From positions 1-13,494 of the forward strand of contig DKME01000034.1 of the NCBI GenBank assembly GCA_002469525.1: a stretch of DNA of 13,494 nucleotides, in the 5' to 3' direction. The stretch's first letter is position 1. The number at the start of each line of letters is the position of its first letter. Below, piece by piece: positions 7,788 through 13,494 of the stretch. The notes under the pieces were generated by a model. That model searched no databases. It had not been told where the DNA came from and saw only the letters and a list, made by a program, of their open reading frames with translations. Made by a program: the position numbers and the translations under genes. Source of the DNA: Actinobacteria bacterium UBA7422 (GTDB lineage: Bacteria; Actinomycetota; Actinomycetes; S36-B12).

Positions 7788-9218
7788 GTGACTGAAAAAA
7801 ATGCACAAAGCAATAGCGACAATCGGCTCTGGGGTGGACGTTTTTCTACAGGTCCCTCACCGGAGATGGCGCTATTGAGCCGTTCAACGCATTTCGATTG
7901 GAAACTTGCCCCTTACGATTTGCAACAGACGAGTGCGCATGCGCAGGTTCTTCAGCATGCGGGGCTGCTGACAAATGAGGAAGCGCTCCTGGTTCAACAA
8001 GCATTACAAGCACTCAGTGCGGAAGTGATCAGTGGCCAGTACATTCCCAACCCTGAGGACGAAGATGTGCATTCGGCCCTTGAACGAGGCTTGATCGAAA
8101 GGCTCGGAGACCTGGGCGGCAAATTGCGCGCCGGCCGAAGCCGCAATGATCAGGTGGCCACCGACTTCAAACTCTACCTACGTGATCATGCCCGAAAACT
8201 CGCTCGTGAAATCGTCAACTTGCAGGAAGCGTTCCTCACACAAGCGCAAGCAAACATTGGGACTTTCTCTCCGGGTTTCACACATTTGCAGCACGCCCAA
8301 CCCGTTTCCTTTGCGCACGAGCTTGCGAAACACATCCACGCATTGGGCCGTGACCTTGAGCGCCTAGCTGACTGGGACTCTCGAGCAGCACGCTCACCGC
8401 TAGGTGCAGGTGCTTTGGCTGGTTCGAGTTTAGGACTCGACCCTGAGTTAGTTGCTTCAACTTTAGGTTTTGAGTCTGCATTGGGAAACTCAATTGATGC
8501 CGTGAGCGATCGTGATTGGGTCGCCGAATTCCTATTCGTTGGGGCAATGCTGGGTGTGCACCTATCCCGAATCGGGGAGGAAGTAATCCTGATGGCGTCG
8601 CGCGAATTTGCTTGGGCAAAGTTAGACGATTCATGGTCTACGGGTTCGTCGATTATGCCTCAGAAAAAGAACCCGGATATCGCCGAACTCGCAAGAGGAA
8701 AATCCGGCCGTTTGATTGGGAATCTCACCGGATTGTTGGCCACCCTTAAAGGCTTGCCATTCGGCTATAACAGAGATTTACAGGAAGACAAGGAACCTGT
8801 ATTCGACACGGTCGAGCAACTTCTTGTTCTACTTCCGGCAATGACCGGCATGATCGCAACACTGACATTCAACAAAGAGCTTATGGCCGAAAGTGCACCC
8901 GATGGTTTCGCCTTGGCAACAGACATTGCTGAGTGGTTAGTTCGCGAAGGTGTCCCCTTTCGTAGCGCGCATGAAATAGCTGGGAGTTGCGTCCAGGCCG
9001 CTGAGAATCGTGGCTGTGAATTGTGGGATTTAACCGACGAAGAACTTGCACTGATCAGCCCTCATTTGAATCCGCAGGTGCGTAAAGTCTTAAACCTTGA
9101 CGGCGCATTGAATTCGCGAGACGCTTTTGGTGGTACTGCACCCACCCGCGTGACTGAACAGTTGCAGGTACTTTCCGTATCGATTGAATCTGAACGAGTT
9201 CGTTGGAGCGACGCATAG
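7788..9218 (+). CDS. argH: Argininosuccinate lyase
   Basis: Last step of arginine synthesis: cleaves argininosuccinate to arginine and fumarate. Homotetramer of the fumarase/aspartase superfamily. The 476 residues match the usual 460-480. RLWGGRFSTGPS (13-24) opens the protein; AGRSRNDQVATD (115-126), THLQHAQPVSFAHEL (165-179, with H166 as the expected general-acid/base region) and the superfamily signature GSSIMPQKKNPD (286-297, flexible catalytic serine in SSIM, probably S288) follow. The start is GTG at 7788, two bases after the argR stop, with GTGGGA about seven bases upstream as a weak ribosome site. The usual upstream partner argG is not here, so its substrate must be made by a gene elsewhere. 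Its 3' end lies 6 bp from the convergent glycosylase gene, with no hairpin-plus-T terminator in the gap. Confidence 0.97.
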   Translation: MTEKNAQSNSDNRLWGGRFSTGPSPEMALLSRSTHFDWKLAPYDLQQTSAHAQVLQHAGLLTNEEALLVQQALQALSAEVISGQYIPNPEDEDVHSALERGLIERLGDLGGKLRAGRSRNDQVATDFKLYLRDHARKLAREIVNLQEAFLTQAQANIGTFSPGFTHLQHAQPVSFAHELAKHIHALGRDLERLADWDSRAARSPLGAGALAGSSLGLDPELVASTLGFESALGNSIDAVSDRDWVAEFLFVGAMLGVHLSRIGEEVILMASREFAWAKLDDSWSTGSSIMPQKKNPDIAELARGKSGRLIGNLTGLLATLKGLPFGYNRDLQEDKEPVFDTVEQLLVLLPAMTGMIATLTFNKELMAESAPDGFALATDIAEWLVREGVPFRSAHEIAGSCVQAAENRGCELWDLTDEELALISPHLNPQVRKVLNLDGALNSRDAFGGTAPTRVTEQLQVLSVSIESERVRWSDA

Positions 9219-9224
9219 AGCCAG

Positions 9225-9860
9225 CTACCAAGTTGTGCTGTCGCCGTCGATAATCCTCCAGCAATACCACGCTGCGACACTGCGATACGGTTTGAAAACC
9301 TCTCCTTCACGGTCCAAAACCTTTGGATCAATGAACTCCGGGAGGTCGTGTATTTGTTCCCAGCCGCGCCTCATCGCTAGATCGCCAGTTGGCCATACAT
9401 CGAGCCTGTGCAGCGTGAACATGAGAAACATTTCTGCAGTCCAACGCCCAATTCCCCAAAGTTTCGTGAGTTCGTCAACGATCTCATGGTCACTTAATGC
9501 GGGATCGGTGAAATCGTATTCATTAACGTGCCAAGCCTGAGCCATTTCCTTGATCGTTCTGGTTTTGGCGCCGGAGAGTCCGGCCGTTCGCAAATCCAAT
9601 TCAGCGACATCACGCATCGAAGTTGGAGAAATGTCGTCGTTGAGCGCGAGCGCAACACGCGCTGTAATCGTGTCCGCAGCTTTCACCGACAGTTGTTGCG
9701 CGATTACTGAGTTGACGAGAGCTTGAAAGTGGCTAACTTCCTGGTATTTTTTGCGACCGATATTGCACGGCGGGCTTTGATCAATAATTGATTCAAATGC
9801 TGGATCCACCGCCAGAATATGAGCTGCTGCCTTACGCATTTTTTGGGAGGAATGACTCAT
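9225..9860 (-). CDS. DNA-3-methyladenine glycosylase II, AlkA-type HhH-GPD protein
   Basis: Predicted base-excision repair glycosylase that removes alkylated purines such as 3-methyladenine. The 211 residues form a compact HhH-GPD fold. FQALVNSVIAQQLSVKAADTI (45-65) is the N-terminal helical signature. LSGAKTRTIKEMA (95-107) follows, then LWGIGRWTAEMFLMFTL (134-150), the helix-hairpin-helix that grips the DNA backbone, and DVWPTGDLAMRRGW (154-167) with the catalytic aspartate D160. FKPYRSVAAWYCWR (189-202) closes the family pattern. It lacks the extra N-terminal domain of E. coli AlkA, as many short bacterial homologues do, and has no iron-sulfur cysteine cluster, which argues against MutY/Nth. 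Start: ATG at 9860, with GAGAG about 9 bases upstream on the minus strand. It is convergent with argH and divergent from tyrS, so it is transcribed alone. Confidence 0.9.
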   Translation of the reverse strand: MSHSSQKMRKAAAHILAVDPAFESIIDQSPPCNIGRKKYQEVSHFQALVNSVIAQQLSVKAADTITARVALALNDDISPTSMRDVAELDLRTAGLSGAKTRTIKEMAQAWHVNEYDFTDPALSDHEIVDELTKLWGIGRWTAEMFLMFTLHRLDVWPTGDLAMRRGWEQIHDLPEFIDPKVLDREGEVFKPYRSVAAWYCWRIIDGDSTTW

Positions 9861-9883
9861 CTGTACATGCTCTCACTTGGGAC

Positions 9884-9900
9884 TCGGCGTGTTGCGCCGA
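9884..9900. repeat. Inverted repeat in the divergent glycosylase-tyrS spacer
   Basis: Perfect 6-bp arms TCGGCG (9884-9889) and CGCCGA (9895-9900) around TGTTG, in the 74-bp gap between the two divergent genes. It lies 24 bases before the glycosylase start and 34 before the tyrS start. No T tract follows on either strand, so it is not an intrinsic terminator. It could be an operator or a 5'-leader hairpin; which is unknown. Confidence 0.45.
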
Positions 9901-9934
9901 CGGGTAGTGGAGAGTGATAAGCCAAGATAGGGGA

Positions 9935-11227
9935 GTGACTTCTGCATTCAGTACCCGAGAAATAATCCCCGAGCTTCAATGGCGCGGATTGATCGCCCAG
10001 AACACAGATTTGGAATCGATGTCGAGTGCCAGCGCGCACCCAATGACACTGTATTGCGGTTTCGATCCGACTGCGCCAAGCCTTCATTTAGGCAACCTTG
10101 TTCAAATACTCACGGTACGCAGGTTCCAACAGCACGGACATAGGCCGTTGGCCCTGGTTGGTGGAGCGACCGGACTGATCGGTGACCCAAAAGAATCAGG
10201 GGAGCGCACATTAAATTCTGCAGAACTCGTTGAGGAATGGGTCAACAAAATCCGGATTCAACTTGAACGATTTTACGATTTTTCCGGTTCCAATTCAGCC
10301 CAAATGGTGAATAACCTGGATTGGACTAAGGACCTCAGTGCAATTGAATTCCTACGAGATATCGGAAAACACTTCAGCGTTAATCGCATGTTGGATCGAG
10401 AAGCTGTTGCCGCCAGACTTGCAAAAGACGGAATCAGTTTTACCGAGTTCAGTTACCAACTCTTGCAGTCATTCGACTACCTCGAGTTGTACCGCCGCTA
10501 TGGGTGCACACTGCAAACAGGCGGCTCCGACCAGTGGGGCAACATCACCGCTGGTGTGGACCTAGTTCGACGGGTTGAATCCACGAGCGTTCACGCCCTC
10601 ACAACACCACTGCTGACTCGAGCGGACGGCAAGAAATTTGGAAAGACGGAAAGCGGCACCATCTGGCTTGACCCTGAGTTAACAAGTCCTTACGCCTTTT
10701 TCCAGTACTGGATTAATGCCGATGACCGAGATGTCCCCAGCCTTCTGAAGACTTTCAGTTTCAAATCAGAAACGGAGATCGCGGAACTGGTTCATGCAAG
10801 TATCGATCGCCCGCAAGAGCGAGCAGCCCAGCGCGCTTTGGCTAGTGAGTTAACCGAACTCGTTCATGGCCCGGGTGAAAGCGCGGGTGCACAGGATGCG
10901 GGAAAAGCACTTTTCGGGGGCGGCGAACTCACTGACTTGCCTGAGTCCACTTTGGCGGCCGCATTAACCGAGGCTTCACTCGGGGAAGTAGCGGCAAGCG
11001 AAGTAATCGACGGGAAACTTCCTGCCATTGACGAACTTTTAGTTCGTTGTGGGCTCGCTCAAAGTAAAAAGGCCGCGAGGCGCACGATCTCTGAAGGCGG
11101 TGCTTATGTCAACAATGTCCGGGTTGAGCAAGAGGACTGGCGGGTGCCAGTGAGTGATCTGCTATATGGACGTTGGGTAGTATTGCGGCGCGGTCGCAAG
11201 GCGTTTGCCGGAGTGGTCGTTAAGTAG
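9935..11227 (+). CDS. tyrS: Tyrosine--tRNA ligase
   Basis: Class I cytoplasmic enzyme that charges tRNA-Tyr. From the start used here it has 430 residues, like bacterial TyrS. YCGFDPTAPSLHLGNL (40-55) contains the HIGH-type motif as HLGN. GGATGLIGDP, the tyrosine/tRNA-pocket stretch FTEFSYQLLQSFDYL, and GSDQWGN (197-203) follow. The KMSKS-type loop is KFGKTES (234-240). The C-terminal S4 RNA-binding domain spans about 360-430 (DELLVRCGLAQSKKAARRTISEGGAYVNN). The start is uncertain: GTG at 9935 places a short leader before REIIPELQWRGLIAQNTD, as in homologues, while GTG at 9914 in the same frame adds seven residues. Both have purine-rich stretches (AGGGGA, GGAGA) almost touching the start codon, so neither has a well-spaced ribosome site. 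Confidence 0.96.
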   Translation: MTSAFSTREIIPELQWRGLIAQNTDLESMSSASAHPMTLYCGFDPTAPSLHLGNLVQILTVRRFQQHGHRPLALVGGATGLIGDPKESGERTLNSAELVEEWVNKIRIQLERFYDFSGSNSAQMVNNLDWTKDLSAIEFLRDIGKHFSVNRMLDREAVAARLAKDGISFTEFSYQLLQSFDYLELYRRYGCTLQTGGSDQWGNITAGVDLVRRVESTSVHALTTPLLTRADGKKFGKTESGTIWLDPELTSPYAFFQYWINADDRDVPSLLKTFSFKSETEIAELVHASIDRPQERAAQRALASELTELVHGPGESAGAQDAGKALFGGGELTDLPESTLAAALTEASLGEVAASEVIDGKLPAIDELLVRCGLAQSKKAARRTISEGGAYVNNVRVEQEDWRVPVSDLLYGRWVVLRRGRKAFAGVVVK

Positions 11228-11228
11228 T

Positions 11229-11261
11229 CCCGGACTTCGGGCCTTCTCCTTGCAAGCCCGA
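11229..11261 (+). other. Competing short hairpins after tyrS
   Basis: Directly after the tyrS stop, CCCG (11229-11232) can pair with CGGG (11238-11241). Alternatively TCGGGC (11237-11242) can pair with GCCCGA (11256-11261). The two stems share bases and exclude each other. Neither is followed by a run of T, so a simple intrinsic terminator is not supported. Transcription may continue into the helicase gene. Rho-dependent ending or chance are both possible. Confidence 0.25.
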
Positions 11262-11317
11262 TCCGAGCCGTTTCACAGCTGCCGGTGCAGGTTTCTAATC
11301 TTCTCCGATAGGTAGTG

Positions 11318-12805
11318 ATGACTTCTTTTGCTGATCTCGGTGTCGTACGCCCCCTGGCGCAGGCACTTGCACATTCTGGCTTTTCTGAGCCTTTCCCCAT
11401 TCAAATTGCAACACTCCCTGACGCCATCAAGGGTCGGGATGTTCTAGGTCGAGGCCGCACAGGTTCAGGTAAGACCTTGGCCTTTTCACTCGCTTTGCTT
11501 TCACGGCTCGACAACAGAAAAGCCAAGCGCGGCAAGCCTTTAGCCCTTGTTCTCTCACCTACACGCGAGTTGGCTATGCAGATCAATGAAGTCATTTCAC
11601 CTCTTGCTCGCAAGGTGGGACTGTCCTCGGTTCTCATTGCAGGCGGCATGCCTTTTGGGCGACAGCTACAAGCTCTCGACCACGGAGTCCCGATTGTTGT
11701 GGCCACACCAGGTCGTCTTATCGACCTGATGCATCGAGGTGCCGTAGACCTTTCAGACATCGAAATTACGGTTCTCGATGAAGCAGATCTCATGAGCGAT
11801 ATGGGTTTCATGCCCGACGTGAAAGAGATCCTCAGCGCGACAAATCAAGACGGTCAAAGGCTTTTATTCAGTGCAACCCTTGATAAAGATGTTGATGCAC
11901 TTGTTAAGAAGTACCTCATGGACCCCATTGAACATGCCGTTGAATCTGCAGGCATAGCGCAAGGCGAAATGGATCACCATGTCTTTTTTGTGAAGCAAGA
12001 AGTCCGTGACGAGATGCTGGCCAAAATCGGGTCCCGTGATGGCCGAACCATTTTTTTCGTGCGCACACAACGTGGAGCTGACCGGTTGGCAGAAAAATTG
12101 CAGGCACAAGGTATTGCGGCAGGCACTCTCCACGGCGGCAAGGCTCAGGGGGCTCGCACTCGAGCTCTTGACTCATTCCGTAGTGGGAAAACACCAGTCC
12201 TAGTCGCAACAAATGTTGCTGCTAGAGGAATCCACGTGGACGACATCAGCTTGGTTGTCCACGCTGACGCACCCACCGACCCCAAGGATTACCTGCACCG
12301 AGCAGGCAGAACTGCCCGCGCGGGGGAGTCAGGAACAGTTGTCACTCTGGCTCGATTGAACCAACAGCGAGAGATGAAAGGTCTCATAAAGAGGGCCCTA
12401 GTGGACGCGACGTTCACGCATATGGATGTTGGAAATCCTGAACTTATTCGTATCACTGGAGCGCAGGATCCCACAGGTGAGCCTTGGTTCCCCGTAGCAG
12501 AGCACGCACCCAAAAAACGGCGCAATTCCAGGCCTGGTGGGCATGCTGGTGAAGGTGGGGCAGGTGCTGTTGGACGACACAAGCCACGGCATAAGAGCAG
12601 GTCAGGTGGCCCCGGGGGGTCAAGTTCGGATGGCTCACGCTCGGATCGCCCGCGTTCCGAGCGGTCTAAGAGCGCTGGCGGCGGTGGCCGTGGACGTTCA
12701 GCTGGTGGGTCAGGTAAACCAGGTGGGCGCCCCTCAAACAAGACTGGTGGGCGCCCCTCAGGTAGGCCAGGGGGAAAACCTAGTTCCGGAAGACCCGCTC
12801 GCTAG
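11318..12805 (+). CDS. DEAD-box ATP-dependent RNA helicase with low-complexity basic tail
   Basis: Superfamily 2 RNA helicase of 495 residues, probably remodelling rRNA or mRNA structure. All core motifs are present: Q motif GFSEPFPIQ (about 21-29), motif I GRTGSGKT (46-53), Ia PTRELAMQI, Ib TPGRLIDL, motif II DEAD (154-157), motif III SAT (185-187), motif V TNVAARGIHVDD and motif VI HRAGRTARAG (327-336). After about residue 398 the protein turns into a tail of about 98 residues made almost only of Gly, Arg, Ser, Pro and Lys, including two GGRPS units, a form used by many DEAD-box proteins for unspecific RNA binding. ATG at 11318 is preferred, with AGG five bases upstream; a GTG at 11315 would add one residue. 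It lies upstream of an rRNA operon and has its own terminator. RhlE/CsdA-like by type, but the exact orthologue is not assignable here. Confidence 0.94.
   Translation: MTSFADLGVVRPLAQALAHSGFSEPFPIQIATLPDAIKGRDVLGRGRTGSGKTLAFSLALLSRLDNRKAKRGKPLALVLSPTRELAMQINEVISPLARKVGLSSVLIAGGMPFGRQLQALDHGVPIVVATPGRLIDLMHRGAVDLSDIEITVLDEADLMSDMGFMPDVKEILSATNQDGQRLLFSATLDKDVDALVKKYLMDPIEHAVESAGIAQGEMDHHVFFVKQEVRDEMLAKIGSRDGRTIFFVRTQRGADRLAEKLQAQGIAAGTLHGGKAQGARTRALDSFRSGKTPVLVATNVAARGIHVDDISLVVHADAPTDPKDYLHRAGRTARAGESGTVVTLARLNQQREMKGLIKRALVDATFTHMDVGNPELIRITGAQDPTGEPWFPVAEHAPKKRRNSRPGGHAGEGGAGAVGRHKPRHKSRSGGPGGSSSDGSRSDRPRSERSKSAGGGGRGRSAGGSGKPGGRPSNKTGGRPSGRPGGKPSSGRPAR
12722..12760 (+). repeat. Direct repeat in the helicase tail
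   Basis: The 15-base unit GGTGGGCGCCCCTCA occurs at 12722-12736 and again at 12746-12760, a 24-base period in frame. Each copy encodes Gly-Gly-Arg-Pro-Ser. This looks like a small in-frame duplication that lengthens the low-complexity tail. Confidence 0.8.
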
Positions 12806-12814
12806 TGGGAAAAT

Positions 12815-12856
12815 CCTTGTGAGGTATCAGTTTTTGGTCCTAACCACAAGGTTTTT
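12815..12856 (+). terminator. Intrinsic terminator of the helicase gene
   Basis: CCTTGTG (12815-12821) pairs with CACAAGG (12845-12851). AGG (12822-12824) can extend the stem with CCT (12839-12841) across a three-base bulge, leaving a 14-base loop. TTTTT (12852-12856) follows at once. It sits 10 bases after the helicase stop and separates that gene from the rRNA operon. Confidence 0.78.
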
Positions 12857-12857
12857 C

Positions 12858-12879
12858 GTTAAGTGAATTATCGCTTAAC
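12858..12879. repeat. Second hairpin right after the terminator
   Basis: GTTAAGTGA (12858-12866) pairs with TCGCTTAAC (12871-12879), nine pairs including one G-T wobble, around ATTA. It starts two bases after the terminator T run. No T tract follows on either strand, so it is not a second intrinsic terminator. Possible roles are an operator or a barrier; function unknown. Confidence 0.45.
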
Positions 12880-12919
12880 ACCCCCCACTGAGAGCCTGCA
12901 TCGAGCCTTAACGTACAGT

Positions 12920-12948
12920 TTGACTTCCACGCAGGAGGAACGGACGAT
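12920..12948 (+). promoter_or_regulatory. Candidate upstream rRNA promoter
   Basis: TTGACT (12920-12925) is a good -35 hexamer. With a 17-bp spacer the -10 would be GACGAT (12943-12948), which keeps the important A2 and T6 but is otherwise weak. It shares TTTGACTTC-n2-CGCA with the candidate 90 bp downstream. Tandem promoters are common before rRNA operons. Confidence 0.35.
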
Positions 12949-13009
12949 TAGGCCGGTCTCGTGGAAAAGCCAAAAGATTCTAGAGCAAAAAGTCGTCTGC
13001 AAATCGGAT

Positions 13010-13038
13010 TTGACTTCATCGCAAAAAATCTGTAAGGT
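13010..13038 (+). promoter_or_regulatory. Main candidate rRNA promoter
   Basis: TTGACT (13010-13015) and TAAGGT (13033-13038) are separated by 17 bp, the pattern of housekeeping-sigma rRNA promoters in Actinobacteria. A second -10-like TAGAAT overlaps just downstream (13039-13044) but would need a 23-bp spacer. Transcription would start near 13045, giving a leader of about 190 bases before 16S. Confidence 0.65.
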
Positions 13039-13059
13039 TAGAATGTTGCCCCAAATTCG

Positions 13060-13072
13060 GTCCTTAGAGGAC
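13060..13072 (+). other. Small hairpin, possible boxB-like element
   Basis: GTCCT (13060-13064) pairs with AGGAC (13068-13072) around TAG. It lies in the predicted leader about 20 bases before the boxA-like element. This boxB-then-boxA order is the usual rRNA antitermination layout. The stem is short, so chance is possible. Confidence 0.4.
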
Positions 13073-13093
13073 AGAAGGCGGTGCGCAACCGTA

Positions 13094-13114
13094 ATTTGAG
13101 AACTCAACAGTGTG
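13094..13114 (+). promoter_or_regulatory. boxA-like antitermination element of the rRNA leader
   Basis: TTTGAGAACTCAACAGTGTG (13095-13114) closely resembles the TTGAGAACTCAA(C/T)AGTGTG stretch found in actinobacterial rRNA leaders. In such leaders boxA RNA recruits NusB/S10 so that polymerase reads through the long untranslated operon. It is placed about 120 bases before 16S. Recognition is from memory of the motif. Confidence 0.65.
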
Positions 13115-13140
13115 TCACATGTCAATGCCAATTTTATTAC

Positions 13141-13181
13141 CCGATTGGTTTTACAAGGCTTCGGCCAAGTAAAACCAACGG
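13141..13181 (+). other. Strong UUCG-capped hairpin in the rRNA leader
   Basis: TTGGTTTTAC (13145-13154) pairs perfectly with GTAAAACCAA (13169-13178). Inside, after an AA/AA internal loop, GGC (13157-13159) pairs with GCC (13164-13166) around TTCG, giving the stable C(UUCG)G tetraloop. Outside, CCG (13141-13143) pairs with CGG (13179-13181) across one bulged A. It lies 55 bases before 16S and has no T run after it. Possible roles are leader folding, RNase processing or 16S assembly; none is shown by the sequence. Confidence 0.7.
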
Positions 13182-13235
13182 ATTCCTTTGGTTGACAAGA
13201 GCACAACAGCTCTGTTAGCCAGTTTCAACTATTCA

Positions 13236-13494
13236 TTTATGGAGAGTTTGATCCTGGCTCAGGACGAACGCTGGCGGCGTGCTTAACACATGCAAGTCGA
13301 ACGGAAATAAAGGAGCTTGCTCCTTTAAATTAGTGGCGAACGGGTGAGTAACACGTGGGCAACCTGCCCCTGACTCTGGGATAACTACTCGAAAGAGTAG
13401 CTAATACCGGATATGAAACCTGAAGACATCTTCGGGTTTGGAAAGTTTTTCGGTCAGGGATGGGCCCGCGGCCTATCAGCTAGTTGGTGAGGTA
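13236..13494 (+). rRNA. rrs: 16S ribosomal RNA, 5' part
   Basis: First 259 or so bases of small-subunit rRNA, cut by the window end. AGAGTTTGATCCTGGCTCAG begins at 13243, which corresponds to E. coli position 8, so the mature 5' end is placed at about 13236 (a few bases uncertain). GTGGCGAACGGGTGAGTAACACGTG-type sequence, GCTAATACCGGATATG and the GGGCCCGCGGCCTATCAGCTAGTTGGTGAGGTA-type stretch near the end are conserved 16S landmarks. GGACGAACGCTGGCGGCGTG followed by CTTAACACATGCAAGTCGAA is characteristic of Actinobacteria. The variable V1 arm is AAAGGAGC-TTGC-TCCTTT-like. 23S and 5S should follow outside the window. Confidence 0.98.

Larger units (their letters stand above)
12806..13235 (+). 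other. Gene-free rRNA control and leader region
   Basis: No credible protein gene: the short open frames here have no ribosome sites or recognisable sequence and run through the promoter and leader elements. The region holds the helicase terminator, a second hairpin, two TTGACT promoter candidates, the boxB/boxA-like pair, the UUCG hairpin and a last small hairpin, AGAGC (13198-13202) with GCTCT (13209-13213). Confidence 0.8.

Noticed and set aside
9861..9934. T-box riboswitch or leader peptide before tyrS
   Set aside because: The spacer is only 74 bp, lacks a T-box sequence and a multi-stem leader, and has no tyrosine-rich short frame.
12289..12741. Minus-strand open frame opposite the helicase tail
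   Set aside because: Pro-rich shadow of the Gly/Arg-rich tail; no ribosome site or recognisable domain.
13192..13197. Perfect TTGACA just before 16S, as a further promoter
   Set aside because: No TAnnnT hexamer occurs 16-18 bp downstream, and a start there would fall at or inside the mature 16S end.
12863..13206. Short open frames in the rRNA control region on both strands
   Set aside because: They run through the promoter, boxA and leader hairpins and have no coding signature.
1..13494. Mobile elements, CRISPR arrays, defence or toxin systems, tRNA genes
   Set aside because: No transposase or integrase motifs, no spaced repeat arrays, no cloverleaf candidates; nearly all sequence is accounted for by housekeeping genes in conserved order.

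Overview
This window is a housekeeping stretch of an actinobacterial chromosome. Three things point to Actinobacteria. The 16S rRNA 5' end carries the GACGAACGCTGGCGGCGTGC...CACATGCAAGTCGAACG pattern. The gene order pheS-pheT-argCJBD-argR-argH followed by tyrS is conserved in that phylum. PheS has the two-CxxC insert and the DEAD-box protein the GRGRTGSGKT / NVAARGIHV motifs I recall from actinobacterial homologues. By eye the base composition is near 50% G+C, low for the phylum, which would suit a small-genome or aquatic lineage. That last point is inference, and I do not name a genus.

Layout: the window opens inside pheS (3' part only), which overlaps pheT by one base (1-3062). A 42-bp gap holds a 34-bp imperfect palindrome, read here as an ArgR operator. 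It contains a -10 hexamer placed so that the argC ATG would be the transcript's first base. Then follows a tightly packed arginine operon (3105-9218): argC, argJ, argB, argD, argR, argH, with 4-base ATGA overlaps, one 14-base overlap and one 2-base gap. argF and argG, present in the full actinobacterial argCJBDFRGH cluster, are absent. An AlkA-type DNA glycosylase gene (9225-9860, minus strand) converges on argH with only 6 bp between the stop codons. Divergent from it is tyrS (about 9935-11227), followed by a DEAD-box RNA helicase gene with a Gly/Arg/Ser/Pro-rich tail (11318-12805) that ends in a clear intrinsic terminator.

The last part (12806-13235) has no protein gene. It is the control and leader region of a ribosomal RNA operon: terminator, a second hairpin, two TTGACT promoter candidates 90 bp apart, a small boxB-like hairpin, a boxA-like antitermination element and a strong UUCG-capped hairpin. 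The 16S rRNA gene begins near 13236 and runs off the window.

How the genes work together: pheST and tyrS charge tRNA with aromatic amino acids. The arg genes convert glutamate to ornithine (argJ, argB, argC, argD) and perform the last step to arginine (argH), with ArgR as the likely arginine-responsive repressor of its own operon. The helicase sits just upstream of the rRNA operon and may act on rRNA or mRNA structure. I found no mobile element, CRISPR array, tRNA gene or clear new system. The observations most worth checking are the apparently leaderless argC promoter embedded in a palindrome, the short ArgB that lacks the N-terminal helix linked to arginine feedback, the missing argF/argG, and the layered hairpins of the rRNA leader.
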